From contig JACJZD010000001.1 in the NCBI GenBank assembly GCA_020635795.1, forward strand, positions 195,001 through 259,000: 64,000 nt of DNA, read 5' to 3'. Both the position numbers and the translations under genes were made by a program. The notes under the pieces were generated by a model. The model saw nothing but the letters and a program-made list of their open reading frames with translations. It made no database searches and was not told the origin of the DNA. The stretch comes from Flavobacteriales bacterium. Its GTDB lineage: Bacteria > Bacteroidota > Bacteroidia > Flavobacteriales_E > Vicingaceae. Numbering within the stretch: the stretch's first letter is position 1; the number at the start of each line of letters is the position of its first letter. Positions 1 to 9,083 of the stretch are shown here, one piece after another.

Positions 1-1050
1 GTATCAAGTAAACGCAGAGAGTATTTTGATTTCGATTCAAATGCTAAAATTTACGACACCACCTATTTTGATACCACTTTTACCCAATGGAAAGATTCTA
101 CGCATTTAAATACTTTTTTTAATAAGGTTAGTTTTGGTGTAACTACAACTAATCTTGAAATAGAACCATACGTGAGTTTTCAAAATTACAAGTACCACCA
201 ATATTTAGGAGTTGATTCTATTTTTTCGAGTAGTTATGTCGGTGCTTTATTCAATTATAAAAAAAATAGAATAAAGTTGATGGCAGATTTTAACTATGGC
301 ATAAACGGTTATAATCAGCAAGATGTGAATGGTAACATCCATTTTACTTATTTGAATAATGACAAGTATGTGTTTAATTTAATGGTTGACCACAAATTAA
401 ACGAAGCAGACGTGTATTACAAGACATTTCGTTCGAACCATTTTATGTGGGACAACTATCAATTTGAGAAACAACAAATAACTTTTATAGGTTCTGAGTT
501 TTATATTAACGCACTTGATGTTAAACTGACTGCCAATGCTAAACTGTACAACAACTTTATTTACTTTGATACTTTAGCCTTACCTGCACAACAAAACAAA
601 AATGAAACGACTAGTACGTTTATGGCTGAGAAAGGCTATAAATTTAAAAATGTACATTTTAAAACGGCGTTAATTTACCAATTAACTTCTGATAGATATA
701 TTTTGCCTATGCCAACGTATGCTGGGCGACAAATTGTGTATTACGAAAACCGTATATTTAAAAAAGCAATGAAAATAAGAGTAGGATTTAATTTAACCTA
801 TTCTTCAAAATTTTATGGGTATGAGTTTATGCCGAGTATTTCGAAGTTTTATGCTCAAAATACTACCAAGATTGGCGATTATCCTTTTGTAGATTTCTTT
901 GTAAGTACGCATTTAAAACGTGCACAAATCTTTTTTAAATGGGAACACCTCAATGCAGGGTTTAGCAACCATACTTATTTAACCACACCTACCACTCCAT
1001 TTTTAGACCGCTCGTTTAAGTTTGGGGTTAGCTGGAATATGTTTGACTAA
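1..1050 (+). CDS. Outer-membrane beta-barrel protein (putative porin), 5'-truncated by the window edge
   Basis: The frame is open from base 1, so the gene begins before the window; the GTG at 172 lies inside the frame and is not the start. The 349 visible residues show no catalytic motif. Short stretches rich in Tyr, Phe and Asn alternate polar and hydrophobic residues between charged turns, and the chain ends in SWNMFD with a near-terminal Phe. This is the look of an outer-membrane barrel. The Bacteroidota 'putative porin' (Porin_10-type) group is my best guess; its members are about 600 residues, so roughly the C-terminal half would be here. Family placement rests on general appearance only. 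It converges on the next gene with 6 bp between stops. Confidence 0.55.
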   Translation, partial: VSSKRREYFDFDSNAKIYDTTYFDTTFTQWKDSTHLNTFFNKVSFGVTTTNLEIEPYVSFQNYKYHQYLGVDSIFSSSYVGALFNYKKNRIKLMADFNYGINGYNQQDVNGNIHFTYLNNDKYVFNLMVDHKLNEADVYYKTFRSNHFMWDNYQFEKQQITFIGSEFYINALDVKLTANAKLYNNFIYFDTLALPAQQNKNETTSTFMAEKGYKFKNVHFKTALIYQLTSDRYILPMPTYAGRQIVYYENRIFKKAMKIRVGFNLTYSSKFYGYEFMPSISKFYAQNTTKIGDYPFVDFFVSTHLKRAQIFFKWEHLNAGFSNHTYLTTPTTPFLDRSFKFGVSWNMFD

Positions 1051-1056
1051 TTAGCA

Positions 1057-1452
1057 TTATCTTTCTAAGAAGTAAAAGTTGCGTGGTTTTGTTTTGTTGT
1101 CATCTAATACGAAGTAAGTACCATTGAAATAAAAACTACCACCATTTTGAAATAAATATTTTGGATAACCTATAATGTCACCATAAGTGTCATATTCTTT
1201 TTCAATAGATTTTATTATAAAATTTTCAGAAGAACGGTCATTTAAATAGGTGTATTTATATTTTAAACATTTAAATACCTTGTAATTATCACCATTTTCA
1301 ATAAATATTTGAATTTCACTTTTACCATTCACTGTGTCTAACAAAGTGTAAATTTCTATATCGGTAGAATCAGGAATATAAAAAGATTTATCTTGTCCAA
1401 GGGCATTGTAAAAGGAACTTAATACAACAAAAAATATTAGAATGATTTTCAT
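1057..1452 (-). CDS. Small secreted hypothetical protein
   Basis: 131 residues. The first 19 (MKIILIFFVVLSSFYNALG) form a signal peptide followed by QDKSF, so the product is probably periplasmic or exported. The mature part is rich in Tyr, Asp and Asn, has a single Cys and no recognisable motif. It lies 48 bp downstream of the YD-repeat gene on the same strand and may be co-transcribed. I do not recognise the family and can give no function. Confidence 0.6.
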   Translation of the reverse strand: MKIILIFFVVLSSFYNALGQDKSFYIPDSTDIEIYTLLDTVNGKSEIQIFIENGDNYKVFKCLKYKYTYLNDRSSENFIIKSIEKEYDTYGDIIGYPKYLFQNGGSFYFNGTYFVLDDNKTKPRNFYFLER

Positions 1453-1500
1453 AGAATAAGTTGTTCGATTGTTAAACTCAAATATTATTAATTGAAGTTA

Positions 1501-2562
1501 CTAATAATATTCAATTTGCCTTTCTAAATAATGTATTTCTTTATTAACATCTATCGAAAAGCTTTTTAACCAATTTCCATGCTCATCATAATCTTCAAAC
1601 TTTATCGTTTTATAATATCCGTTTTCAGCATCATTTTGAAACTCTTCAATCAGTTCGCCAAAGTTATTGTATTTATAAGATGCTTTAATTGATGTTTTAT
1701 CGACATCTGAGTCGTAGATAGATTTTTCAATAAGATTACTATTTGCATCAAATTTAAATGTCGTGCTAGTTGTTAAATCGCCATTTGGACTATACTCACT
1801 TTCTTCGATTGTATTTCCAAAATCATCGTATTTATAGATTGTTACACAATGTAAGGTTTTATCATCGGGGCTAAAATGTAACTGTTCAATTAATTGTTTT
1901 TTATTATTGTATTTATAGGTATAACAACATTCAAAAATACCTGTAAAGCTAAAGCGTGAATATTTAATTAAATTGTTCTCATCATCGTATTCTGATATGG
2001 TATCTGTCCAATCATCCTCATTATTAAAGTAATGTTCTTTTATAATATTTCCTCTTTCATCATAGATATAGGTAGTGCCTTGGTCGAAAATATTGTTGTG
2101 GTATGTCTTTTCTTCTAATTTTTTTCCGTTGTCGTCGTAGCGATATTTTTTCTTATATGTTGCCTCATCGCAATATTCTTCTTCATATTCTAACACGGTA
2201 TTTTCGTTGATGTATTTGGTTGTTTTCTTTGTTATTGTATTACCATCATTGGTGTAATGCGTACAAATTTCTTGCTTATAGTTTTTTTTATAGGTATAAC
2301 AGCTTTTACTTGATAATTTATTTTGTGAGAGATAATTATAATCTTCAATAATTTTACCTCTTTCATCATATATGTACAATTGCTTAAAGCCGTTGTCATA
2401 GGTATTATCAAAGCTAGAATTTTCAATCATATTACCTCTAACATCAAATCTATTGGTTGCAATACTTAATAATCTTCCTCTTAGTATTTCACCACGCTGT
2501 TCTTTGGCAACATAATATAATTCTTTAATACAACTGATATGTCCTTTTGGTTTTAATTCCAT
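1501..2562 (-). CDS. YD-repeat (RHS-like) protein
   Basis: 353 residues built almost wholly of tandem units of about 20-25 residues around the core Y-(D/N)-(D/E)-x-G-N/K-x-I/L-x-E, for example YDERGNIIKE, YDDNGKKLEE and YDDFGNTIEE. These are the hallmark of YD/RHS repeats, which fold as beta-hairpins in a spiral shell in larger RHS toxins. There is no RHS core, no toxin tip and no signal peptide, so it is a free-standing repeat protein rather than a truncated toxin as far as can be seen. Small YD-repeat proteins are common and uncharacterised in Bacteroidota. Repeat identity is clear; function is not. Confidence 0.75.
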   Translation of the reverse strand: MELKPKGHISCIKELYYVAKEQRGEILRGRLLSIATNRFDVRGNMIENSSFDNTYDNGFKQLYIYDERGKIIEDYNYLSQNKLSSKSCYTYKKNYKQEICTHYTNDGNTITKKTTKYINENTVLEYEEEYCDEATYKKKYRYDDNGKKLEEKTYHNNIFDQGTTYIYDERGNIIKEHYFNNEDDWTDTISEYDDENNLIKYSRFSFTGIFECCYTYKYNNKKQLIEQLHFSPDDKTLHCVTIYKYDDFGNTIEESEYSPNGDLTTSTTFKFDANSNLIEKSIYDSDVDKTSIKASYKYNNFGELIEEFQNDAENGYYKTIKFEDYDEHGNWLKSFSIDVNKEIHYLERQIEYY

Positions 2563-2639
2563 CTATTATCTATATATAATTTAATTCGGTAATATATTAA
2601 ATATAAAAATATAATAATTAAAGCAAATTGTGTTATCTT

Positions 2640-2647
2640 TAGTTTTG
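2640..2647 (+). promoter_or_regulatory. -7 promoter element TAGTTTTG
   Basis: Matches the Bacteroidota -7 consensus TAnnTTTG 27 bases before the ATG at 2675. Transcription would start near 2652, downstream of the GTG at 2630, which argues for the ATG at 2675 as the true start. No convincing -33 TTG is visible. Confidence 0.45.
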
Positions 2648-2674
2648 ATAAACTATACAAAAAATCATTTTTCA

Positions 2675-2878
2675 ATGAGAGCAATTGTTTTTATTTTGGC
2701 ATTAATATGTGTTGTTCTTTTTTGGGTGTTCCCAGTTATTACAACCATTTTTAGAATAGGTTCTGCACCAATAAATACAAAATGGTGGCAAAATGTATTA
2801 GGATTAATAGGTTTTCTTCTAGTTATTGGATTATGGAATGATGGAAATGTTGATGGTAAAAAGGATAAAGAAAAATAA
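2675..2878 (+). CDS. Small two-helix membrane protein
   Basis: 67 residues from the ATG at 2675. The same frame is open back to a GTG at 2630, but that codon lies upstream of a -7 element at 2640-2647, so the ATG is preferred. Two hydrophobic helices are visible (about residues 2-22 and 38-54), joined by a short loop containing NTKWW and followed by a charged tail rich in Lys, Asp and Gly. It is divergent from the YD-repeat gene. No family is recognised; a small inner-membrane protein is the most that can be said. Confidence 0.6.
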   Translation: MRAIVFILALICVVLFWVFPVITTIFRIGSAPINTKWWQNVLGLIGFLLVIGLWNDGNVDGKKDKEK

Positions 2879-2960
2879 ATATATTTTATGAATGTATAAA
2901 CAAAAATTTATGAATTTTTCTTACTGAATTCCTGTGAGAATAGATTTTTGGTCTAAATAT

Positions 2961-3548
2961 TTAGTAGCCAAAATTATCTTGAGTGCCTTCATAAAAAGAC
3001 CTCATTATTATTGTCTCATGATCAGTATCGTCATTATTTAATTCATGTTCTTCATCTTCAATATTAGCATCAATCTTTGGCGTATTAACTTCAATAGTAG
3101 CTAATTTGTCAATATTATTTCTTTCTTGAATTAAATTAAACTGAATTTTTTTTAATTCGAAAATTTTTGTTTGTTTCAATAGATTTAACTCGCTTCTGTC
3201 TAAATCCTTATAAGGAAAGTTTATTTTACTAATTGATTCTAATTGTAACAATAAATAATTATAGGCTTCAAAATCTTTTTTATTGTGTATAATCTCATCT
3301 TCAGTAAAGCTAAAATTTGGATTAAAACTATAAATAAATAACTCTTTATTGAAATTTATATGATGCAAACAATGATTTACATAACTTTCATAAAATTCTA
3401 ACTTTAACAATGTATACGTTTCTTTTTCAATTAGTTGGTTTTGGTCTTTGGGGATTTTTTGATTGTTTAATTCTAGAAAATCAATAATAGTTTGAATGCT
3501 AACATTTAGCTCTTTTGCAATCAATCTTAATCGTTTTTTGTCTTGCAT
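2961..3548 (-). CDS. Hypothetical protein with a stand-alone IF2_N-like helical domain
   Basis: 195 residues. Residues 4-50 (KRLRLIAKELNVSIQTIIDF, then an Ile-Pro turn and KETYTLLKLEF) closely resemble the small helical IF2_N module found at the N-terminus of bacterial initiation factor 2, including the IAKELNVS helix and the ...FL...I...L.KE...LL..EF ending. The GTPase part of IF2 is absent. The rest is charged and helical, with an acidic segment near residues 160-185 (DANIEDEEHELNNDDTDHE). No signal peptide, so cytoplasmic. Role unknown; binding to nucleic acid or to the ribosome through the IF2_N-like module is only a guess. Confidence 0.6.
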   Translation of the reverse strand: MQDKKRLRLIAKELNVSIQTIIDFLELNNQKIPKDQNQLIEKETYTLLKLEFYESYVNHCLHHINFNKELFIYSFNPNFSFTEDEIIHNKKDFEAYNYLLLQLESISKINFPYKDLDRSELNLLKQTKIFELKKIQFNLIQERNNIDKLATIEVNTPKIDANIEDEEHELNNDDTDHETIIMRSFYEGTQDNFGY

Positions 3549-3595
3549 ATTTTCGATTTTAAAAAAGATTATAATATTTTTATTCAGATAAACAT

Positions 3596-4861
3596 CTAAG
3601 TCTTCTGCTTTTTCTTCTTAGCAGCCGGAAATAAAATGTTGTTTAAAATCAACCGGTATCCAGCAGAGTTGGGGTGTAGGTTTAAATCGGTTGGAGGATC
3701 GCCAACCATGTGGCGATAATCTTCGGGGTCGTGCCCACCATAAAAAGTCCAAGTACCTTTACCCATTTCGCCGTGTATGTAACGTGCAGAGTTTAAGGCT
3801 TTGTTTTCGCCCATTACCAAAGTGCTCGATTTTATAAACTGTTTGTTGTAAGCAGTGGTTTGTCCAAAAAAGCCTTTAATTAGACTTTCGTGGTTTTGGC
3901 AGAGCATGGTTGGAACAGGGTCCCACTTTGCAGAAAAATCAAACAAAGTAAAATTGTCTAAGTTTTGAGGTGTTTTAGCATGTGTTTCGGTAGCATCAAT
4001 ATCAGAAAACTCATACTCCAACGGGTTGGTTTTTAAGGTGAAGTCTTTAAACGCAAAGGTTTTACTATAATCCAATTTACTGTTATAATTGGGCGTTGTT
4101 CCATCTCCATCGTACATGTTTTCGCAAATGTCAATGCCTTCGGCAGCCAAAGCAATGTCTAAAGCATCAGTACCCGAACACATGGCAAACAAGAAGCCAC
4201 CACCCATGGTAAATTCTTTAATTTTTTTACCTACGCCTAACTTTAGTTCTGAAACTTTAGCAAAACCCAATTTGGTTGCGGTTTCTTCATTAAACCGGAC
4301 TTGTTCTTTGTACCAAGCAGCACTTCTGTATGCAGCATAAAATTTACCGTATTGCCCAGTAAAATCTTCGTGGTGCAAGTGCAACCAGTCGTAAAGTGGT
4401 AATTTGTCTTCAATAATATCGGTATCGTAAACTACAGTATACGGTATTTCGGCGTAAGTCAGTACTAAAGTAACAGCGTCATCCCAAGGTTGAGCAGTTT
4501 TAGGTGAGTACACTGCAATTTTAGGTGCTTTTTCCAATTTTACCACATCCATGTTTACTTCTGGGTCGGCAATTTGCTGTAAAATAGCGGTCGATTTTGC
4601 ATCGGCAATAATCTCAAACGAAACCCCTCTTATAATTAATTCTTCTTCAATCGGTTTAAGGTGTTTCATCATAAAACTACCACCTCTGTAATTCAATAAC
4701 CAATCAATTTCCAAATTGTTTTCGAGCATCCAATAAGCAACACCGTAAGCTTTTAAATGGTTTTTTTGAACATTATCCATCGGTATTAACAAATACGTGG
4801 CACTTGCCTTCTGTAAAGAAAGTAGTGTTAGAATTGTTATGATGAATAATTTAAATCTCAA
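3596..4861 (-). CDS. Secreted conserved Bacteroidota protein, often labelled 'asparagine synthetase B'
   Basis: 421 residues starting at a TTG; no in-frame ATG precedes the signal peptide (about residues 1-21, ending KASA). The mature N-terminus has TYLLIPMDNVQKNHLKAYG and WLLNYRGGSFMM, which I associate with a conserved Bacteroidota family that databases tend to call asparagine synthetase B. Nothing visible supports that name: there is no N-terminal catalytic Cys of a glutamine amidotransferase and no ATP-pyrophosphatase loop. GGGFLFAMCSGTDALDIALA (about 220-239) resembles the nucleophile-elbow region of a class I glutamine amidotransferase-like fold, so a GATase1-like exported protein is possible. 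It lies 96 bp downstream of dnaB on the same strand. Confidence 0.55.
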   Translation of the reverse strand: MRFKLFIITILTLLSLQKASATYLLIPMDNVQKNHLKAYGVAYWMLENNLEIDWLLNYRGGSFMMKHLKPIEEELIIRGVSFEIIADAKSTAILQQIADPEVNMDVVKLEKAPKIAVYSPKTAQPWDDAVTLVLTYAEIPYTVVYDTDIIEDKLPLYDWLHLHHEDFTGQYGKFYAAYRSAAWYKEQVRFNEETATKLGFAKVSELKLGVGKKIKEFTMGGGFLFAMCSGTDALDIALAAEGIDICENMYDGDGTTPNYNSKLDYSKTFAFKDFTLKTNPLEYEFSDIDATETHAKTPQNLDNFTLFDFSAKWDPVPTMLCQNHESLIKGFFGQTTAYNKQFIKSSTLVMGENKALNSARYIHGEMGKGTWTFYGGHDPEDYRHMVGDPPTDLNLHPNSAGYRLILNNILFPAAKKKKQKT

Positions 4862-4957
4862 GGTTAATTGTTGTTTGTTAATGGTTAATTGTTGTTGTTT
4901 TCTGAATAATTAAAAAGGTTTTTACTATTAACTAATTACTGATAACTATTAACTAAC
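4862..4957. repeat. Low-complexity degenerate intergenic repeat
   Basis: The 96 bases between dnaB and the next gene are made of short reiterated words such as GGTTAATTGTTG (twice) and TAACTATTAACTAA, without coding potential. Similar word-repeat tracts occur at 35040-35070, 35440-35500 and 48355-48423. They look like replication-slippage tracts; no function is evident. Confidence 0.5.
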
Positions 4958-6544
4958 TTAAAACGGAGGCTCTTCAAAATCATTGTTGTTAAATGAGCTG
5001 TTTGGCGATTCTGGGAATGAGTCATCGTCGTCAATTTCGTCCATTCTTGAGCTACGTGTATAGGTTGTTTGTTCAGTATCAAAATTATCACCAATAGGCA
5101 TGGTAGTAAAGTTGGCATTGTCAATTTCTGCAAATTGTTGATTGGCTTTATCCAAGTCTTCGAATTTAGCCAGTTCATTAATAAATTTCAATTGTACATC
5201 ACAAACCGCACCATTTCTGTGTTTTGCAATAATAATGTTGGCTACATTTCGTGTTGGATTACCATCGGCATCTTCTACCAAACCGTAATATTCTGGTCGG
5301 TGAATAAACTGAACCATATCGGCATCTTGCTCAATAGAACCCGACTCCCTTAAATCGGAAAGCTGTGGTTTTTTATCACCACCTCTACTTTCTACCGCTC
5401 TACTTAACTGCGAAAGTGCTAATACTGGAACATTCAATTCTTTAGCAATACTTTTTAACGAACGAGAAATCATACTAATCTCTTGTTCACGATTTCCTTT
5501 TCCTTCACCACCACCACTCATTAACTGTAAGTAATCAATGATGATTAAGTCAATGCCATTTTTTGCCTTTAAACGACGAGCTTTTGCACGAAGTTCGAAT
5601 ATAGAAAGACCAGGCGTATCGTCGATATAAATTTTAGCATTGGTCAAATCATTAATTCTAGAGTGGATTTGTTGAATTTCATCAGCCCTTAAATTACCGC
5701 TTCTTAATTTCTCGGAAGATATTTCAGCCTCAGCAGAGATTAAACGAGTAACCAACTGAATAGAAGACATCTCTAATGAAAAAATGGCTACCGATTTTTT
5801 AAATTCGACTGCAGCATTACGCGCTAGAGAAAGTACATACGATGTTTTCCCCATTGCAGGACGAGCAGCAATAATAACTAAATCGGATGGTTGCCAACCA
5901 GATGTAACCCTATCTAAAGCAGTAAAGCCAGAAGGAACGCCAATTATACCATTGTCGTTATTTTTGGCTTTTTCTATTTGTTTCATTGCATTACGGACTA
6001 ATTCCGACATGCTTTCGTAATTCTTTTTTAAGTTACCTTCCGCTACAGAAAATAAGTTGGATTCCGCTTTGTCTAACAAATTGAAAACGTCAGTGGTTTC
6101 ATCAAAAGCATCGGTAATAATTTCAGATGAAATTCGAATCAATTCGCGTTGAATAAATTTTTGTGAAATGATACGGGCATGAGCTTCAATATTAGCTGCC
6201 GAAGCAACTCTATTGGTAAGTTGAGTAATAAAATATGCACCACCAACTATTTCTAACTCCCCACGTTTTTTTAATTCTTGGGTAACGGTTAAAATATCAA
6301 TGGGTTCAGATTTAATAAACAGTTCTTGAATTGCAGCAAATATTTTTTGGTGCGATTCTTTGTAGAAACTTTTTGGTTGTAGAATATCAATAGCGGTATT
6401 TAACGCTTCTTTTTCAAGCATCAAGGCACCTAAAACAGCTTCTTCAAGTTCTACTGCTTGTGGTGGTAACTTGCCATGTTCTGCAAATGTGTTGGTGGCT
6501 GGTTTTACTCGTTGTCTTCCAACCGGTTTATTCGAATTAGTCAT
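4958..6544 (-). CDS. dnaB: Replicative DNA helicase DnaB
   Basis: 528 residues. The hexameric helicase unwinds the lagging-strand template at the replication fork and recruits primase. The N-terminal DnaB domain covers about 25-130 and the RecA-like helicase domain about 195-465. The Walker A motif is at 227-235 (ARPAMGKTS), the Walker B-like strand is LIIIDYLQLMSGGG, and the downstream LSQLSRAVESR and RESGSIEQDADMV motifs are intact. The C-terminal tail of about 55 residues is Asn- and acid-rich and ends DFEEPPF, resembling the acidic tip of SSB. The start lies five bases after a TACCTTTG promoter element, so the mRNA should be leaderless. No intein is present. Confidence 0.97.
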   Translation of the reverse strand: MTNSNKPVGRQRVKPATNTFAEHGKLPPQAVELEEAVLGALMLEKEALNTAIDILQPKSFYKESHQKIFAAIQELFIKSEPIDILTVTQELKKRGELEIVGGAYFITQLTNRVASAANIEAHARIISQKFIQRELIRISSEIITDAFDETTDVFNLLDKAESNLFSVAEGNLKKNYESMSELVRNAMKQIEKAKNNDNGIIGVPSGFTALDRVTSGWQPSDLVIIAARPAMGKTSYVLSLARNAAVEFKKSVAIFSLEMSSIQLVTRLISAEAEISSEKLRSGNLRADEIQQIHSRINDLTNAKIYIDDTPGLSIFELRAKARRLKAKNGIDLIIIDYLQLMSGGGEGKGNREQEISMISRSLKSIAKELNVPVLALSQLSRAVESRGGDKKPQLSDLRESGSIEQDADMVQFIHRPEYYGLVEDADGNPTRNVANIIIAKHRNGAVCDVQLKFINELAKFEDLDKANQQFAEIDNANFTTMPIGDNFDTEQTTYTRSSRMDEIDDDDSFPESPNSSFNNNDFEEPPF

Positions 6545-6549
6545 AGACT

Positions 6550-6557
6550 CAAAGGTA
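6550..6557 (-). promoter_or_regulatory. -7 promoter element TACCTTTG of dnaB
   Basis: On the minus strand TACCTTTG ends five bases before the dnaB ATG. Bacteroidota transcripts begin a few bases after this element, so the message would have no leader or almost none. No clear -33 TTG is seen. Confidence 0.55.
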
Positions 6558-6731
6558 CAAAATAGTGTATAGATTTTTGATAAAAGAAAAACGTAACTGC
6601 AATATATTTATTACGGTAATTAGTGTTTGATTATAAAGTAGTTACATTTTTTATAACAATTTGCTAACAGTAAATGAAGTAGAAAAGTTTATAAGCTTGA
6701 ATTGTAAATCAAATTAATGTAACTTTATTTA

Positions 6732-8015
6732 ATGGTAAAACGAATTACATATTTGTTAATGTTGTTGGTATTGTTTTCTTGTAAAAAAGAAGAAAACGAT
6801 GATCAAGGTCCTGCCATTTCTATTTCATCACCAACTGAGAATCAATCTTTTACTGCTCTGCAATCCTTTACCATTCAAGGAGCTGTTTCTGATGATAAAA
6901 ATATCTCATCCATCACTATTTCGTTACGAAATGCCAATAATATTAAGGTGTTGAGTAGTATTTCAAAAACGCCAAATACCACATCTTATCAATTAAACGA
7001 AACATTTGGGTTAAACGATTTGCATTTGCCATCAGGTTCTTATACGTTAAAAATAAGTGCTACAGATGGTTTTAACCAAACGGATAAATACATTCCGTTA
7101 TTGATTAACGAATACCCCAAAATTAGAAATGGATTGTTTGTGTTTAGTAATATAGGCTCAACTAATCAAGCAGTAAAATTGTCGAACACACTTGTTGCAA
7201 GTAGCTTTTCTTCTGCGTTTGGAGATTTTTTAGGCGGTGTAGTCAATTCATATTATCAAGAAGTAATTACTTGTCCGAATTATAGTGGTGATTTAATTTC
7301 TACAGATATTATGTCCGCTGGAACAAATTGGAGTGTAGCCAATTTTTCTGCAGCTGTACCTAATTTTACAGGCATAGCCAAAGCAAGTAATGAAGTTTTT
7401 ATTGCATACTATAACGGAAATATAAGAAGTTACTTTAATAATAACACATCAAATTATACAGGGACAGCATTTGCAAGTAGTTACGCTCGTAAAATGTTCA
7501 AACATGATAATTTATTAATTACAGAACAGCCAGAAATTTCGGGAGGGAAAGTAAGGTTAGTTAGTTATTATGTAGTTTCTGGAGCAATAAAGGACAATGT
7601 TGAATTGAATGAAAATGTAGTAGAAATGTTTAGTTTTTCTACCAATGAAGTGGTTGTGTTTACAAATGTGGGTGGTAATGGTACCATTAAGATTTACTAT
7701 TTAAACACTAATGCAATAACAAATCCTTTTGCTTTGGGAGCAGGATTAATTACTTCTTGTACAGAAATTAGTAGTGGTATTTATTTAATTGCACAAGCAG
7801 GAAATTTAATTAAAGTAAATTACAACAATTTTACCTATTCTACTTATTTATCAGGCATTGGAGCAAACTTGGTTAAGTACGATAGTATTGCCAACGAAGT
7901 AGTAGTAACAAACGCAAATGTGTTAATCAGTTACGATTATTCTACAAAAAGTGTAAAATCTACTTACACTCATTCGAGTACAATTCTTGCATTTGATTTT
8001 TGGTATAATAAATAA
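6732..8015 (+). CDS. Surface lipoprotein with N-terminal Ig-like domain
   Basis: 427 residues. A lipoprotein signal peptide ends in LVLFSC with the lipidated Cys at residue 17, followed by a Lys/Glu/Asp-rich linker (KKEENDDQ) of the kind that accompanies lipoprotein surface export in Bacteroidota. Residues about 28-128 look like a bacterial Ig-like fold (ISISSPTENQSFTALQSFTI ... SGSYTLKISATDG). The rest (130-427) consists of repeating strand-turn units suggestive of a beta-propeller, with no catalytic signature. It is convergent with accA with 3 bp between stops. Specific function unknown. Confidence 0.7.
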   Translation: MVKRITYLLMLLVLFSCKKEENDDQGPAISISSPTENQSFTALQSFTIQGAVSDDKNISSITISLRNANNIKVLSSISKTPNTTSYQLNETFGLNDLHLPSGSYTLKISATDGFNQTDKYIPLLINEYPKIRNGLFVFSNIGSTNQAVKLSNTLVASSFSSAFGDFLGGVVNSYYQEVITCPNYSGDLISTDIMSAGTNWSVANFSAAVPNFTGIAKASNEVFIAYYNGNIRSYFNNNTSNYTGTAFASSYARKMFKHDNLLITEQPEISGGKVRLVSYYVVSGAIKDNVELNENVVEMFSFSTNEVVVFTNVGGNGTIKIYYLNTNAITNPFALGAGLITSCTEISSGIYLIAQAGNLIKVNYNNFTYSTYLSGIGANLVKYDSIANEVVVTNANVLISYDYSTKSVKSTYTHSSTILAFDFWYNK

Positions 8016-8018
8016 CGA

Positions 8019-8975
8019 TTACGCTTCTTCGTAAACGCCCATTGAACAGAATTTCTTGATTCTTGCAGCAACCAATTTTTCTTTTTCTATTTCTTTTAGT
8101 TTGGCTAAATGTTTTAATATTTCTTTTTTGGTGATATCAAACATTTCTGTTGGATTGGTATGAGCTCCACCAATGGGTTCTTTAATTATTCCGTCAATTA
8201 ATTTGTTTCCCAACATGTCGTTTGGTGTAAGTTTAAGTGCTTCAGCAGCAACCTCTTTAAAGTCCCAACTTCTCCATAAAATGGACGAGCAAGACTCTGG
8301 TGAAATAACTGAATACCAGGTGTTTTCTAACATCAATACTTTGTCGCCAATACCTATTCCTAAAGCACCACCAGAAGCACCTTCGCCAATAATAATAACA
8401 ATAATAGGAACTTCTAATTGCGACATTTCTAATAAGTTACGAGCAATAGCTTCACCTTGACCTCTTTCTTCTGCCTCTAAACCAGGAAAAGCTCCTGGAG
8501 TATCAACCAAACAAACCACAGGTTTATTAAATTTTTCCGCCATTTTCATCAAACGTAAAGCTTTTCGGTATCCTTCAGGATTTGGCATCCCAAAATTACG
8601 GTATTGGCGCATTTTAGTGTTAATACCTTTTTGCTGACCAATAAACATAACCGTTTGTCCATCAATACTGCCAAAACCGCCAACCATGGCTTTGTCGTCT
8701 TTTACGGTTCTATCGCCGTGTAATTCAACAAAGTTTCCGTCAGTTATTGCTTTAATGTAAGCTAAAGTGTAAGGTCTATCAGGATGACGAGAAACCTGTA
8801 CGCGTTGCCAAGCCGTTAAATTACTATAGATTTCTTTTCGAGTATCAAGAATTTTTTTCTCAATCTCTTTGTCAATTTTAGAAGTGTCAACGCCTTTTTC
8901 TTGGAGCTTCTTGTTCTCTTCTATCTGGTCTTCTAATACTTTTATTGGTTCTTCAAAATCTAAATATACAGCCAT
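8019..8975 (-). CDS. accA: Acetyl-CoA carboxylase carboxyltransferase subunit alpha
   Basis: 318 residues, the usual length. AccA pairs with AccD to move the carboxyl group from biotin-BCCP to acetyl-CoA, giving malonyl-CoA, the first committed step of fatty acid synthesis in the cytoplasm. The carboxyltransferase core is intact: HGDRTVKDDKAMVGG, GMPNPEGYRKALRLM, VDTPGAFPGLEAEERGQ, and the GEGASGGALGIG oxyanion loop followed by WYSVISPESCSSILW. The N-terminal helical region (about 1-60) is also typical. accD is not in the window, so the subunits are encoded apart. It is divergent from ispE. Confidence 0.97.
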   Translation of the reverse strand: MAVYLDFEEPIKVLEDQIEENKKLQEKGVDTSKIDKEIEKKILDTRKEIYSNLTAWQRVQVSRHPDRPYTLAYIKAITDGNFVELHGDRTVKDDKAMVGGFGSIDGQTVMFIGQQKGINTKMRQYRNFGMPNPEGYRKALRLMKMAEKFNKPVVCLVDTPGAFPGLEAEERGQGEAIARNLLEMSQLEVPIIVIIIGEGASGGALGIGIGDKVLMLENTWYSVISPESCSSILWRSWDFKEVAAEALKLTPNDMLGNKLIDGIIKEPIGGAHTNPTEMFDITKKEILKHLAKLKEIEKEKLVAARIKKFCSMGVYEEA

Positions 8976-9083
8976 CTTTTTCCAATAATTAATGAGGGGT
9001 AAAATTACGAAAATTTGATAATGAAAAAATGGAAAATGAATAATTGCATTTCAATTTGTAATTTTCAATTTTAAAATGATAGG

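Noticed and set aside
172..174. GTG as start of the first gene
   Set aside because: The same frame is open to base 1 with barrel-like sequence and there is no signal peptide after the GTG.
3596..4861. Asparagine synthetase B as the product
   Set aside because: The protein is exported and lacks both the N-terminal catalytic Cys and the ATP-pyrophosphatase loop of AsnB.
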